Positions 10,897 through 20,056 are shown, counted from the stretch's first letter. The stretch: 64,000 nucleotides of DNA from Pseudomonas brassicacearum subsp. brassicacearum (GCF_008801605.1 NZ_VZPJ01000005.1:186001-250000); one strand, 5' to 3'. Program-made: numbers and translations. Notes: a model not told the origin generated them from the letters alone.

Positions 10897-12261
10897 TTAG
10901 CGGATGCCGTCCTGACGCAGGGCGTTCGGGGTGAAATCGGCGGTGGTGGCGGTGAAGCCGAAGTCGTAGGCCGATTTCTCTTCGTTCTTCATGCCCAGTG
11001 CCAGGTAGCGGCCGGACTGCAGGTCGTAGAGGGTTTCCAGGGCGTACCACGGCACTTGCTTGTCGTAGTAGTTCTCGGCATGGGCCTCGGCCACGCGCCA
11101 CAGTTGGCCACGGCCGTCGTAATGGTCAATCACCGCAGCTTGCCAGGTGTCTTCATCGATGAAGAAGTCACGCTTGGCGTAGATGTGGCGCTGGCCTTCC
11201 TTCAGCGTCGCGGTCACGTGCCAGACACGACGCAGCTCGTAGCGTGCCAGGTCCTGGTTGATGTGGCCGGCCTTGAGGATGTCGGCGTACTTGAGTTGCG
11301 GCGAATCGATCTTGTAGCTGTTGGAGGCGATGTACAGCTCTTTCTTGCCTTCCAGCTTCCAGTCGTAGCGGTCCGGCGCGCCGTTGTACATGTCCAGGTT
11401 GTCGGAGGTACGCAGGCCGTCGGCGGCGGTACCCGGGCCGTCGTAGGACACTTGCGGGGCACGGCGCACACGACGCTGGCCGGCGTTGTAGACCCACGCC
11501 GAACGCGGCTCCTTCACTTGGTCGAGGGTTTCGTGCACCAACAGCACGCCACCGGCCAGGCGCGCCGGCGCGGTCACTTGCTGCTTGAAGTAGAACAGGA
11601 TGTTGCCAGGGTTGGCCGGATCGAAGTCCTTCATCTTGTCGCGGAACACGAACTGGTCGCGGAAATACACCAGGCTGTACGAACCGTTGGGCTGTGGGGT
11701 GGCCTGGGTGACCAGACGCGTCACGCTACCGCCGCGATAACGAGTGATGTGGTTCCAGATGACTTCCACGCCGCTCTGGGGAATCGGGAACGGCACGGCC
11801 GTCTCGAAGTTCTCCAGGCCGTTGCCGCCGGAGACCAGCTTGGTGTTGACCGCGTTTTTCTTGATGGAGGCGAACACCTCGTCCGGCACGGTGGCACCGC
11901 GATGGGTCGGATAGACCGGCATCTTGAAGGTTTCCGGGTAACGCTTGAACATCGCGTACTGGCCCGGCGCGAGCTTGTCCTTGTACTGGTCGACGTTCTG
12001 CGCGGTGATGGTGAACAGCGGTTTTTCACTGGCGTATGGGTCGGCGAGGAAGCCCTTGCTGTCCACGGAACCGGCATTCTTGGCCATGGGTTTCCAGGCC
12101 GAGATCGAGCCGTCGGCATTGCCGGCCATCTCGGCGCCCATCGGCGTCAGGCTCTTGCCGAGTTTATCGGCCTCGGCGGCGGGCACTGCCGCCATGACGC
12201 TGGCAGCCAGCAGGGACAGCCCCAGAACACCGGCCTGCAACAGATTCTTTGTTATTTTCAT
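10897..12261 (-). CDS. DUF1329 family periplasmic/outer-membrane protein
   Basis: 454 aa. The signal peptide (MKITKNLLQAGVLGLSLLAASVMAA) predicts export. The rest is the DUF1329 domain, thought to adopt a LolA/LolB-like beta fold that could cradle a lipid; no catalytic residues are known to me. It lies 25 bases downstream of a DUF1302 gene and shares its operon and terminator. DUF1302 and DUF1329 proteins are regularly paired in Pseudomonas. I recall the pair being tied to use of fatty esters or lipids in P. putida, which agrees with the acyl-CoA synthetase upstream, but the biochemical role is open. Confidence 0.85.
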   Translation of the reverse strand: MKITKNLLQAGVLGLSLLAASVMAAVPAAEADKLGKSLTPMGAEMAGNADGSISAWKPMAKNAGSVDSKGFLADPYASEKPLFTITAQNVDQYKDKLAPGQYAMFKRYPETFKMPVYPTHRGATVPDEVFASIKKNAVNTKLVSGGNGLENFETAVPFPIPQSGVEVIWNHITRYRGGSVTRLVTQATPQPNGSYSLVYFRDQFVFRDKMKDFDPANPGNILFYFKQQVTAPARLAGGVLLVHETLDQVKEPRSAWVYNAGQRRVRRAPQVSYDGPGTAADGLRTSDNLDMYNGAPDRYDWKLEGKKELYIASNSYKIDSPQLKYADILKAGHINQDLARYELRRVWHVTATLKEGQRHIYAKRDFFIDEDTWQAAVIDHYDGRGQLWRVAEAHAENYYDKQVPWYALETLYDLQSGRYLALGMKNEEKSAYDFGFTATTADFTPNALRQDGIR

Positions 12262-12286
12262 AGTGTGTCGTCCTGAAATTCGGTGC

Positions 12287-14143
12287 TTAGAAGGTCACGC
12301 CGACGCTGAGCGCCAGGAAGTCACGATCGTCCACAGTGCTGAAGTCGCCACCAAAGAAGTTGGTGTAGGCCAGGCTGGCGTTGTAGGTGTTCTGGTACTC
12401 GGCATCCAGCCCGAGGCTGACGGCTTTTCGGCCTTCTTCGAAGTTGCCGCCAGGGCCTGGCGAGTAGCCTTTGACGTCATGGGACCAGGCCACGTTGGGC
12501 TTGAGGTTCACGCCGGCGAAGACGTCCGGGTATTCCCAGATGGCGCGCGCACGGTAGCCCCAGGAGGTGGAAGTGGTGAAGCCGTCGTTGTTGCAGTTGC
12601 TGTTCACGTCGTTGATGGTCTGGCCGCCACCCGACGCAGTAGAGGTATTGAGCGAGTTACAGAAACCGTTGGGCAGCTCGCCCGGCCCGAACACCGGATC
12701 GCGGCCGTAGCGTGCGTCGGATTTGCTCTCCAGGCCACCGACATGGGTCACCCCGATTTCGCCCACCAGGGTCAAGCGGCTGGCGCCCATGACCTGGTCC
12801 AGGAAGTGAGTGAACGTGGTCTGGAACTGAGTGATCTCTTTACGGCGATAGCCATGCAGGTCCTGGCCTGGCGTGCCCTGAAGCACCGATGCATCGCCAA
12901 AACCGGGAAGCGGCGTCACACCGGCGAAGAGAATGTCAGTGGTGCTCAGTTGCACTGGCGCATTCGGGCGATAGCTGATCTCACCGCTCCACGCCGTGCC
13001 GGTAGGCAGTGTCGTGGAGAAACTCAGGCCATAGAGACGGATGTCTTCCGGGTATTCGACGAAGTAGTTGGAGTTACCTGCCACGATCAGAGGACGCAGT
13101 GCCGCGATTGGCCCCGCGGTGTAGAACTGCTGCGCAGCCCCCTGGGCACTGAAAATCGGCGCACGACTGTGGTAGTTCATGAAGTAGGCGCCGAACTCGG
13201 TGTCCAGCGGTTCGAACATGTACTTCAACGATGCGCCCCACTGGCCGCTGTCGCGGGCATCGCGGTCCGGACCACGGCGTACCAGCACGCCTTCTTCATT
13301 GATATCGACACCCTGGCCTTCCAATATTGGAAGAATGACGCCCGGCAGCGGAATGGTCGAACGCTTGTTCAGCACCCGCAGGTTATCGGTACACCCATCG
13401 GCAATCACATCCGGCTGGGAGAAGAACGTACCGCAGTTATCCACCACGGTCTGGTCCCACTCCAACTGGTAGAACGCCTCGGCCGACAGATTGTCGGTCA
13501 GGCTCTGGGAGACGTAGAACATGTTGACCGGGATCAGGCCTTCCTTGATCTCGGCACCAGGACGACGGAACGCGGACACGTCGACCGGGTTGATGGAGTT
13601 GATGCCGCCCTGGATGAAGGTACTTTCACCCCAGCTGACCACCTGCTTGCCCAGACGGACCGAACCCGGCTGATCGGCGATGGCGTAGTTGTGGTAGACG
13701 AATGCATCGAGGATCTGTCCGCCGGAGGACTTGGCGCCTTCCTTGCGGTTGTTGTCACTGATGTCCTTGTACAGGCGGCTTTCGTCCTTGAGTTCGAAGT
13801 CGTACCAGTACTTGCCGCGCACGAACACGCCGGTATCGCCGTACTTCAGTTCCAAGTCATGGATGCCCTTGAAGATCTTCGAGAAGGTTTCCCCTCGTTT
13901 GAAGTTCAAGTGGCCGTCATCGGAGGTCTGCGACAAACCCTTGCCGCCATTGTTGACACCGATCAGGTCCTTGTTGGCGTTGGCCGTGGACCAGCTCGCA
14001 CCGACCGACAGGGACGAGTCGAACTGGCCTTCGATTTCACCGATGTTGAAACTGACGCCGAATGCTGGCCCGGCGAGCGAAGAGGCGAGACTGACCGCCA
14101 GAGGCAGTTTTGCCCGGCGCCAGAACGTGGTTGCTGAGGTCAT
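12287..14143 (-). CDS. DUF1302 family protein, probable outer-membrane beta-barrel
   Basis: 618 aa. The signal peptide ends near LAGPAFG/VSFN. The mature part is rich in alternating polar/hydrophobic stretches with many Tyr, Gly and Asn, and it ends in SVGVTF, a terminal phenylalanine as in BAM-assembled barrels. DUF1302 has no established reaction. It is the first gene of an operon with the DUF1329 gene, and the pair probably forms an envelope route for a hydrophobic substrate. The ATG at 14143 is preceded by AGTAGCG, a weak ribosome site. Confidence 0.85.
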   Translation of the reverse strand: MTSATTFWRRAKLPLAVSLASSLAGPAFGVSFNIGEIEGQFDSSLSVGASWSTANANKDLIGVNNGGKGLSQTSDDGHLNFKRGETFSKIFKGIHDLELKYGDTGVFVRGKYWYDFELKDESRLYKDISDNNRKEGAKSSGGQILDAFVYHNYAIADQPGSVRLGKQVVSWGESTFIQGGINSINPVDVSAFRRPGAEIKEGLIPVNMFYVSQSLTDNLSAEAFYQLEWDQTVVDNCGTFFSQPDVIADGCTDNLRVLNKRSTIPLPGVILPILEGQGVDINEEGVLVRRGPDRDARDSGQWGASLKYMFEPLDTEFGAYFMNYHSRAPIFSAQGAAQQFYTAGPIAALRPLIVAGNSNYFVEYPEDIRLYGLSFSTTLPTGTAWSGEISYRPNAPVQLSTTDILFAGVTPLPGFGDASVLQGTPGQDLHGYRRKEITQFQTTFTHFLDQVMGASRLTLVGEIGVTHVGGLESKSDARYGRDPVFGPGELPNGFCNSLNTSTASGGGQTINDVNSNCNNDGFTTSTSWGYRARAIWEYPDVFAGVNLKPNVAWSHDVKGYSPGPGGNFEEGRKAVSLGLDAEYQNTYNASLAYTNFFGGDFSTVDDRDFLALSVGVTF

Positions 14144-14413
14144 CGACGCTACTCCATGTGCATTATTGTTATGGCAGTGGACATTTCAAGAACACCTCGA
14201 TGGCTGGGAGCGGCAGCGTCCCGACATCCGTCGAAGTCGCATCGCCCTTTCGTGCGTGCGCCCCGTTCCTGAGAATCCGTGAGCGGACTATAGCCAGCAG
14301 GTAGTACGGCTTGATCCCTCTAAAGTGTGATTTGCAGCCCTCAACCACTCTGGAACAGTCCTTTCGCCAGGCCGACAGGTGTCGGCACGGCAAGGATGGC
14401 TGAAATTTGCGGT

Positions 14414-14432
14414 TTGACAAGTCAAGCGCTTG
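14414..14432. promoter_or_regulatory. Overlapping palindromes, possible operator
   Basis: TTGACAAGTCAA and CAAGCGCTTG overlap by three bases. They sit between the acyl-CoA synthetase stop and the DUF1302 start. The site could bind a dimeric regulator, perhaps the MalT-like protein encoded at 7802, but the pairing is a guess and the distance to the DUF1302 start (about 270 bp) is long. Confidence 0.3.
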
Positions 14433-14446
14433 CTTGGTGGGGCTGC

Positions 14447-14469
14447 CGTGCCCTTTCGGGCACGGCAAA
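14447..14469 (-). terminator. Stem-loop after the acyl-CoA synthetase gene
   Basis: TGCCGTGCCC and GGGCACGGCA pair around a TTT loop, five bases past the stop. The T-run lies on the upstream side in the direction of transcription, so termination would be weak; it may instead protect the mRNA end. Confidence 0.45.
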
Positions 14470-14474
14470 AAGGC

Positions 14475-16157
14475 CTAAAGCGTGGAGAGGAAGGTGCTGT
14501 TGTTGCTCTGCCATTCGGTGATGTCGACGCGGATGCGCTTTTTGTCGAGCTTGCCGACGCTGGTCTTGGGAATTTCCGTAACAAGGGCTATCTGGCTCGG
14601 GATCGCCCACTTGCTCAAGTGCCCCAGCTCGACGAACGGCTTGAGGTGTTCCTTGAGTTCACGAGCCCCGATCTGATGCCCTTCGCGAATCACCAGCAGG
14701 GCAAACGGCCGCTCACCCCACTGCGGATCGGGAATGCCGACCACTGCTACTTCGCGTACCGCCACGTGACGGCTGATGAGGTCTTCCAGGTCCAGGGAGG
14801 AGATCCATTCGCCACCGGTCTTGATCACGTCCTTGATGCGATCACGGATGTCGATGAAGCCCATGTTATCCAGCGTGGCGACGTCACCGGTGTGCAGCCA
14901 GCCTCCGGCCCAGAGCTCGGCGCCCTTCTGCGGCTCGTTGAAATAGCCCTCGGTGAGCCAAGGCGCGCGCAGCACCAGTTCGCCCTGGGTCTCGCCGTCG
15001 GCCGGCAGGAAGCGCCCTTCGGTGTCGACGATCGCCGCCTCCACCAGCGGACCCGGCACACCGGCCTTGATCCGGTAGGTGGTGCGTTCGTCTTCGCTGC
15101 CGGCCATCAGTTCATCGTTGAGGTGGGCACAGGACACCAACGGGCCGGTTTCCGACATGCCATAGGCGGCAGTGAGCTGGATGCCCCGCGCCTTGGCCGC
15201 TTCGTAGAGGCTGCGATTCAGGGCGCTGCCACCGATGACGATTTTCCAACCGCCGAAATCGGTGTCCTGGGCCCCCTTGGCATTGAGGACCATTTGCAGG
15301 ATGGTCGGCACGCAATGGGAAAAGGTGACCTTTTCCTTGCGCCACAACTGGACCAGGAATTCGGGGTCGTAGCGGCCCGGGTAGACCTGCTTGAGCCCGA
15401 GCATGGTCGCGACATAGGGCAGGCCCCAGGCGTGGACATGGAACATCGGCGTGATGGGCATGTACACGTCGTTGGTGCCCAGCAGCCGCACGCTGTCGAT
15501 AGACCCCATGATGGTCGCCACGCCCATGGTGTGCAGCACCAGTTGCCGATGGGTGAAGTACACGCCCTTGGGGTTGCCCGTGGTGCCGGTGGTATAGAAC
15601 GTGGTGGCGACGGAGTTTTCGTCGAAATCCTGGAAGTCGTAGGTGGGGGCGGCGGCGGCCAGCAGTTGCTCGTATTCACCCACCAGGTTCGGCAGGTCGG
15701 CGGTTTTCTCCGGCAGGTCGGTCAGCAGCAGGGTCTTGTCCACCGTGGTCAGGTGCCCGGCAATCGCCTGGTACAAGCCGACGAACTCGCTGTTGACCAG
15801 CACGAAGCGGTCCTCGGCGTGGTTCATGGTGTAGAGGATCTGTTCCGGGGACAGGCGCACATTGATGGTGTGGATCACCGCGCCGATCATCGGAATCGCG
15901 AACATGCATTCCAGATAACGATGGCTGTCCCAGTCCATCACCGCCACGGTATCACCGGCCTTGACCCCTGCCTCGGTCAACACGTTGGCCAGCCGCGCGA
16001 CCCGCTCTATCAGCGTCGGATAGCTGTAGCGCAACTGGTCACGGTAGATGATCTCGCGGGTTTTCTCGTAACGCGTGCCGGACATCAGCAGCCGCTTGAT
16101 CAGCAGCGGATATTGATAAGCGCCTTCGGCTGGAGGAATAACGCGAGTCTGCAACAT
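14475..16157 (-). CDS. alkK: Medium/long-chain fatty acyl-CoA synthetase (AlkK-like)
   Basis: 560 aa, AMP-binding adenylate-forming enzyme that converts a fatty acid, ATP and CoA to acyl-CoA. The P-loop motif [11 protein letters not shown] is at 188-198. Later motifs are [33 protein letters not shown] (shown in part: [10 protein letters not shown]) and the C-terminal [13 protein letters not shown] with the catalytic lysine. The sequence is closest in my memory to AlkK of alkane-using pseudomonads. Start chosen at ATG 16157 ([10 protein letters not shown]) behind AAAGGGA; the open frame upstream is not family-like. A perfect 14-bp inverted repeat sits 61-98 bases upstream and is probably its operator. 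The chain-length preference is not certain. Confidence 0.88.
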   Translation of the reverse strand: MLQTRVIPPAEGAYQYPLLIKRLLMSGTRYEKTREIIYRDQLRYSYPTLIERVARLANVLTEAGVKAGDTVAVMDWDSHRYLECMFAIPMIGAVIHTINVRLSPEQILYTMNHAEDRFVLVNSEFVGLYQAIAGHLTTVDKTLLLTDLPEKTADLPNLVGEYEQLLAAAAPTYDFQDFDENSVATTFYTTGTTGNPKGVYFTHRQLVLHTMGVATIMGSIDSVRLLGTNDVYMPITPMFHVHAWGLPYVATMLGLKQVYPGRYDPEFLVQLWRKEKVTFSHCVPTILQMVLNAKGAQDTDFGGWKIVIGGSALNRSLYEAAKARGIQLTAAYGMSETGPLVSCAHLNDELMAGSEDERTTYRIKAGVPGPLVEAAIVDTEGRFLPADGETQGELVLRAPWLTEGYFNEPQKGAELWAGGWLHTGDVATLDNMGFIDIRDRIKDVIKTGGEWISSLDLEDLISRHVAVREVAVVGIPDPQWGERPFALLVIREGHQIGARELKEHLKPFVELGHLSKWAIPSQIALVTEIPKTSVGKLDKKRIRVDITEWQSNNSTFLSTL

Positions 16158-16217
16158 AAGAGTCCCTTTTCTGACTGCACGGTCTTGGCTGGAAGTAAGC
16201 ACTCTAGAGCGCTTATA

Positions 16218-16255
16218 CACTGATCAAATCAGCCAAAGGAATGATTTGATCAGTG
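16218..16255. promoter_or_regulatory. Perfect 14-bp inverted repeat, candidate operator of the acyl-CoA synthetase
   Basis: CACTGATCAAATCA (16218-16231) and TGATTTGATCAGTG (16242-16255) are exact reverse complements separated by 10 bases. Each arm itself contains a TGAT-N3-ATCA palindrome, so the site offers two dimer-binding half operators. It lies 61-98 bases upstream of the alkK-like ATG, in the promoter zone. It is also downstream of the lysE-like gene, but no T-tract follows, which argues against a terminator. Confidence 0.6.
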
Positions 16256-16313
16256 GGCAAATACTAGCCTTGAGCCATGTCCAGGACTGTAGGAGCTCCT
16301 ACACAGAGCGGGA

Positions 16314-16943
16314 TCAGTGCGCCTCGGTAAACGCCAGCTTCACCCCAATGGCGACGAGTACCGCGCCCATGGTCCGGTCGAACCAGTGGCCCATGCGCGC
16401 AAAACCGGCGCGCACCCGTTGCTGGCTGAACAGCAGCGCCACCAGGCAGAACCAGGCAGCCGTCGCAACCGCCAGATACACGCCGTAACCGGCCTGGACA
16501 GCCAGTGGGGTGTGTGGGTTGATCACCACGGTGAACAGCGACAGGAAAAACAGGGTGGCCTTGGGATTCAGGCCATTGGTGACGAAGCCCGAGGTGAACG
16601 CGCCGCGAGGGGTACGTTCACCGGCCTCCTTGTGCAGGTTGTCCTCGGCGGGCTTGGCCGGTTGTGCCCGCAGTGCCTTGAAGCCGATGTACAGCAGATA
16701 CGCGGCGGCGGCCCATTTCAGCGCGTTGAACAGCACGATCGATTGCGACACGATCAGGCCGATACCCAACAGCGAGTACCCCACATGCAGGAAAATCGCC
16801 GTGCCGACGCCCAGCGCCGTCCAGGTCCCGGCACGCCGGCCATGGGTCACGCTTTCACGCACCACCACGGCAAAATCCGGCCCGGGGCTGGCAACGGCCA
16901 ACAGGTGGATCAGGGCGACGGTGAGGAATTCGGTGAGGTACAT
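16314..16943 (-). CDS. LysE/RhtB family exporter
   Basis: 209 aa inner-membrane protein with about six hydrophobic segments and the family N-terminal motif ASPGPDFAVVVRESVTHGRR. LysE/RhtB proteins expel amino acids or derivatives (lysine, threonine, homoserine lactone), driven by the proton gradient. A second hallmark, GFVTNGLNPKATLFFLSLF, is at about 120-138. The substrate cannot be read from sequence. It stands alone; the gene downstream on the same strand is the acyl-CoA synthetase, 156 bp away with its own likely promoter. Confidence 0.9.
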   Translation of the reverse strand: MYLTEFLTVALIHLLAVASPGPDFAVVVRESVTHGRRAGTWTALGVGTAIFLHVGYSLLGIGLIVSQSIVLFNALKWAAAAYLLYIGFKALRAQPAKPAEDNLHKEAGERTPRGAFTSGFVTNGLNPKATLFFLSLFTVVINPHTPLAVQAGYGVYLAVATAAWFCLVALLFSQQRVRAGFARMGHWFDRTMGAVLVAIGVKLAFTEAH

Positions 16944-17003
16944 GGTGGAGCTCCTTGGCTAACGCAATCTCGAAACAAACATCAACTGTGCAGTGAGGGG
17001 GCT

Positions 17004-17032
17004 GTGTGGGAGCAAAGCTTGCTCCCACACAC
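17004..17032. repeat. REP-type palindrome
   Basis: TGTGTGGGAGCAAAGCTTGCTCCCACACA is a near-perfect palindrome, given in two halves here: TGTGTGGGAGCAA and TTGCTCCCACACA. It lies between the LysE gene (minus) and the dehydrogenase gene (plus). Confidence 0.75.
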
Positions 17033-17087
17033 ATCTGATAGGCTCGCCACATTACGCCTTCGGTTCTTCACATAAAAGGTACAGCTG

Positions 17088-18053
17088 ATGACGAACACCG
17101 CCCGCGCAGTCTTCCTCGACCACCCTTCCCTGGACCTCGGCGATCTGGACCTGGGCCCGCTGCGCAACTGCTTCAGCGACCTGCAACTGTTCGCCCGGAC
17201 CACGCCGGACCAGGTCATCGAGCGGCTCAAGGGCGCCACCGTGGCGATCACCAACAAGATCGTGATCGATGCACAGGCCATGGCGGCCAGCCCCGAACTG
17301 AAGCTGATCCTGATCAGCGCCACCGGCACCAACAATGTCGACCTGGCCGCCGCCCGCAGCCACGGCATCACCGTGTGCAATTGCCAGGGCTATGGCACAC
17401 CGTCAGTGGCCCAACATACGATCATGCTGTTGCTGAACCTGGCGACGCGCCTGGCCGATTATCAAAAAGCGGTGGGTGACGGTCGCTGGCAACAGGCTTC
17501 GCAGTTCTGCCTGCTGGACTATCCGATTGTCGAACTGGAAGGCAAGACCCTGGGCTTGCTGGGCCATGGTGAATTGGGCAGTGCCGTCGGGCGGCTGGCC
17601 GAAGCCTTTGGCATGCGTGTGCTGCTGGGGCAGATCCCCGGGCGCCCGGCCCGCCCCGACCGCTTGCCGCTGGAACAGTTGTTGCCGCAAGTCGATGCGT
17701 TGACCCTGCACTGCCCGCTCAATGAGCACACCCGGAACTTCATCGGCGCCCGCGAACTGGCGCTGCTCAAGCCCGGTACATTCGTGGTCAACACCGCCCG
17801 TGGCGGCCTGATCGACGAACAGGCCCTGGCCGAAGCCCTGCGCAGCGGTCACTTGGGGGGCGCCGCTACCGACGTGCTCAGCGTGGAGCCACCGACCCAA
17901 GGCAACCCGCTGCTGGCCGGCGATATTCCGCGGTTGATCGTCACGCCACATAACGCCTGGGGCAGCCGCGAGGCGCGGCAACGGATCGTCGGGCAAATGA
18001 GCGAAAACGCCCAGGGCTTTTTCAGCGGTACAGCGCGGCGTGTCGTCAGTTGA
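17088..18053 (+). CDS. hprA: D-2-hydroxyacid dehydrogenase (glycerate dehydrogenase-like)
   Basis: 321 aa NAD(P)-dependent dehydrogenase of the D-isomer-specific family. The nucleotide fold shows LLGHGELGSAVG around 159. The catalytic triad is visible as Arg238 (NTARGGLIDE), Glu267 (SVEP) and His288 (TPHNAWGS). It most resembles glycerate/hydroxypyruvate reductases, which interconvert hydroxypyruvate and D-glycerate, but related 2-ketoacid reductases cannot be excluded. The ATG follows AAAAGGTACAGCTG. rsmC follows at 33 bases on the same strand, so they may share a transcript. Confidence 0.85.
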   Translation: MTNTARAVFLDHPSLDLGDLDLGPLRNCFSDLQLFARTTPDQVIERLKGATVAITNKIVIDAQAMAASPELKLILISATGTNNVDLAAARSHGITVCNCQGYGTPSVAQHTIMLLLNLATRLADYQKAVGDGRWQQASQFCLLDYPIVELEGKTLGLLGHGELGSAVGRLAEAFGMRVLLGQIPGRPARPDRLPLEQLLPQVDALTLHCPLNEHTRNFIGARELALLKPGTFVVNTARGGLIDEQALAEALRSGHLGGAATDVLSVEPPTQGNPLLAGDIPRLIVTPHNAWGSREARQRIVGQMSENAQGFFSGTARRVVS

Positions 18054-18086
18054 TAAACTGCCGCACTTTTTTTCAAGGAGCAGACC

Positions 18087-19085
18087 ATGGATCCGCGCAG
18101 TGAAGTACTGCTTCGTCAGGCCGAGTTATTCCAGGGTTCGGTGTTGTTGGCCGGCCTGCCCGCCGATGACCTGCTCGGCCGTTTGCCCGAGGCTCATGGC
18201 TGGTGCTGGCATGCTGGAGATCAGGCTGCGCTGGAGGCTCGCTTCCCCGAGCGCAGCCACTTTGGCGTGAACGTACCCGAGCGTGGGTTCGACACGGCCG
18301 TGGTGTTCCTGCCCAAGGCCAAGGACCTGACCGACTACATCCTCAACGCCGTGGCGGCGCGCCTGGCCGGGCGCGAGGTGTACCTGGTGGGGGAAAAACG
18401 CAGCGGCATCGAAGGCGCGTCCAAGCAGCTCAACCCGTTCGGCAAGCCACGCAAGCTCGACAGCGCGCGGCATTGCCAACTGTGGCAGGTCACCGTCGCC
18501 AACGCGCCCGAGGCCACGCCACTGGAAAGCCTGGCCCAGACCTACGAATTACCCCTGGCCGAAGGCCCGCTGAAAGTCATCAGCCTGCCAGGGGTGTTCA
18601 GCCATGGTCGCCTGGACCGCGGCAGTGCGCTGCTGTTGGAACACCTGGATAAACTGCCCAGCGGGCATTTGCTGGACTTTGGCTGCGGTGCCGGGGTACT
18701 GGGGGCGGCGGTCAAGCGGCGCTATCCGCACAACACCGTCACCCTGTTGGACGTGGACGCATTTGCCGCCGCCAGCAGTCGCCTGACCCTGGCCGCCAAC
18801 GGCCTGGAGGCCGAGGTGCTGACTGGTGACGGCATCGACGCCGCACCGATGGGCTTGAGCGCGATCCTGAGCAACCCACCATTCCATGTCGGTGTGCACA
18901 CCGATTACCACGCCACGGAGAATCTGCTGCGAAAAGCGGCCAAACATCTGAAAAATGGCGGCGAACTGCGGCTGGTTGCCAATAGTTTCCTCAAGTACCA
19001 GCCACTGATCGAGGAACATCTGGGCGTCTGCGCCATCAAGGCCGAAGGCCAGGGCTTTCGTATCTACCGGGCCAAGCGCGGTTGA
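18087..19085 (+). CDS. rsmC: 16S rRNA (guanine1207-N2)-methyltransferase RsmC
   Basis: 332 aa, typical for RsmC, which methylates G1207 of 16S rRNA in the 30S subunit. It has the double-domain architecture: a degenerate N-terminal methyltransferase domain (1-165) and an active C-terminal one with [15 protein letters not shown] (SAM-binding, about 190-205) and the NPPFH motif (263-267) that binds the target guanine. Ribosome site AAGGAG is seven bases before the ATG. The stop is followed by the riboswitch leader of the next gene. Confidence 0.93.
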   Translation: MDPRSEVLLRQAELFQGSVLLAGLPADDLLGRLPEAHGWCWHAGDQAALEARFPERSHFGVNVPERGFDTAVVFLPKAKDLTDYILNAVAARLAGREVYLVGEKRSGIEGASKQLNPFGKPRKLDSARHCQLWQVTVANAPEATPLESLAQTYELPLAEGPLKVISLPGVFSHGRLDRGSALLLEHLDKLPSGHLLDFGCGAGVLGAAVKRRYPHNTVTLLDVDAFAAASSRLTLAANGLEAEVLTGDGIDAAPMGLSAILSNPPFHVGVHTDYHATENLLRKAAKHLKNGGELRLVANSFLKYQPLIEEHLGVCAIKAEGQGFRIYRAKRG

Positions 19086-19127
19086 AATCTTTTAGGCAAC
19101 AGCACTTGCTCAATCGGATTTGCCTAG

Positions 19128-19345
19128 GCAGAATCCGCTCCGTCCTAGGGGAGTAGTCTCCCGCGAGCGCCATGCTCGCCCGGCATACGTCAACATACTT
19201 GGTCAGCAGACCATGGCGTATGCGGCCCAAGCGTCCACGCAGATGGTCGCTGGGTTTGACAAGACCTATGACACGCACACCTTACCCGGGGCGGGAAGGC
19301 TGTACGTGTCATAGCCGTGTCGACCCGCCCCTTTAGGAATTCCTG
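19128..19345 (+). ncRNA. yybP-ykoY manganese riboswitch with expression platform
   Basis: The leader of the GDT1-type gene carries the conserved yybP-ykoY blocks: CCTAGGGGAGTAG (19144-19156), CATACGTCAACATACTTGG (19184-19202) and GGTTTGACAAGACC (19253-19266). Downstream, CTATGACAC (19266-19274) pairs perfectly with GTGTCATAG (19306-19314), while GGGGCGGG (19288-19295) pairs with CCCGCCCC (19324-19331). The two stems cannot both form in a simple nested fold, which is what a switch needs. This riboswitch class senses Mn2+ and turns on Mn export genes. Confidence 0.85.
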
Positions 19346-19930
19346 ATGCTGGACTCACTCCTCGTACCTACCGCTATCGTTGCGCTGGCCGAAATCGGCG
19401 ACAAGACGCAATTGCTCGCGCTTATCCTGGCCGCTCGCTTTCGCAAACCCTGGCCGATCATCGCCGGCATCATTGCCGCAACACTCGCCAACCACGCAGC
19501 CGCCGGGGCAGTGGGGGCCTGGGTCAGCGGATTTTTCTCCAATGCGGTGTTGCACTGGATACTGGCGGCAAGCTTCACGGCCACGGCGCTGTGGACCCTG
19601 GTCCCGGACAAACTGGACGATGAGGAAGCAAACACGGCCCGCAAGTTCGGACCGTTCCTGACCACGCTGATTGCGTTCTTCCTGGCGGAAATCGGCGACA
19701 AGACGCAGATCGCCACAGTGATGCTCGCCGCGCAATACCCGGAGTTGTGGTTGGTAATCATCGGCACCACCGTGGGCATGTTGATTGCCAACGTGCCAGT
19801 GGTCCTGGCGGGCAATTTCGCCGCCGAGAAGCTGCCCCTGACCCTGATCCGCCGCCTGGCCGCCTCGGCATTCTTCGTCCTGGCGATCGTGGCGGTGTAC
19901 AAGGCGATGCAGAGCAGTGGGTGGGTTTGA
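19346..19930 (+). CDS. TMEM165/GDT1 family manganese exporter (UPF0016)
   Basis: 194 aa inner-membrane protein with six hydrophobic segments in two repeated halves. Each half has the signature EIGDKTQ (around 12-18 and 113-119), where the acidic residues bind cations. Bacterial members export Mn2+ (and perhaps Ca2+). The Mn-sensing riboswitch in front supports a role in manganese detoxification. Start at ATG 19346 follows AGGAATTCCTG. No other gene shares the transcript. Confidence 0.9.
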   Translation: MLDSLLVPTAIVALAEIGDKTQLLALILAARFRKPWPIIAGIIAATLANHAAAGAVGAWVSGFFSNAVLHWILAASFTATALWTLVPDKLDDEEANTARKFGPFLTTLIAFFLAEIGDKTQIATVMLAAQYPELWLVIIGTTVGMLIANVPVVLAGNFAAEKLPLTLIRRLAASAFFVLAIVAVYKAMQSSGWV

Positions 19931-19960
19931 CCCTGTGTCACACCTTGGGCAGAGGATAAC

Positions 19961-20049
19961 TGTGGGAGCATAGCTTGCTCGCGATAAACGATGACGCGGC
20001 CTGATTGACGTCTGCGTCGCCCCTGTCGCGAGCAAGCTTTGCTCCCACA
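19961..20049. repeat. Inverted REP pair between convergent genes
   Basis: TGTGGGAGCATAGCTTGCTCGCGAT (shown by its ends, 19961 onward) is matched in reverse by GTCGCGAGCAAGCTTTGCTC up to 20049. The pair separates the convergent GDT1 and M48 genes. Confidence 0.8.
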
Positions 20050-20056
20050 ACGATGC

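Larger units (their letters stand above)
14144..14474. other. Promoter region upstream of the DUF1302 gene
   Basis: 331 bp without a credible gene. It contains a hairpin (TGCCGTGCCC/GGGCACGGCA, 14447-14469) just after the acyl-CoA synthetase stop. It also holds overlapping palindromes TTGACAAGTCAA (14414-14425) and CAAGCGCTTG (14423-14432) and, on the minus strand, TATAGT near 14291 as a possible -10 box. It must contain the promoter for the DUF1302-DUF1329 operon. Confidence 0.5.
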
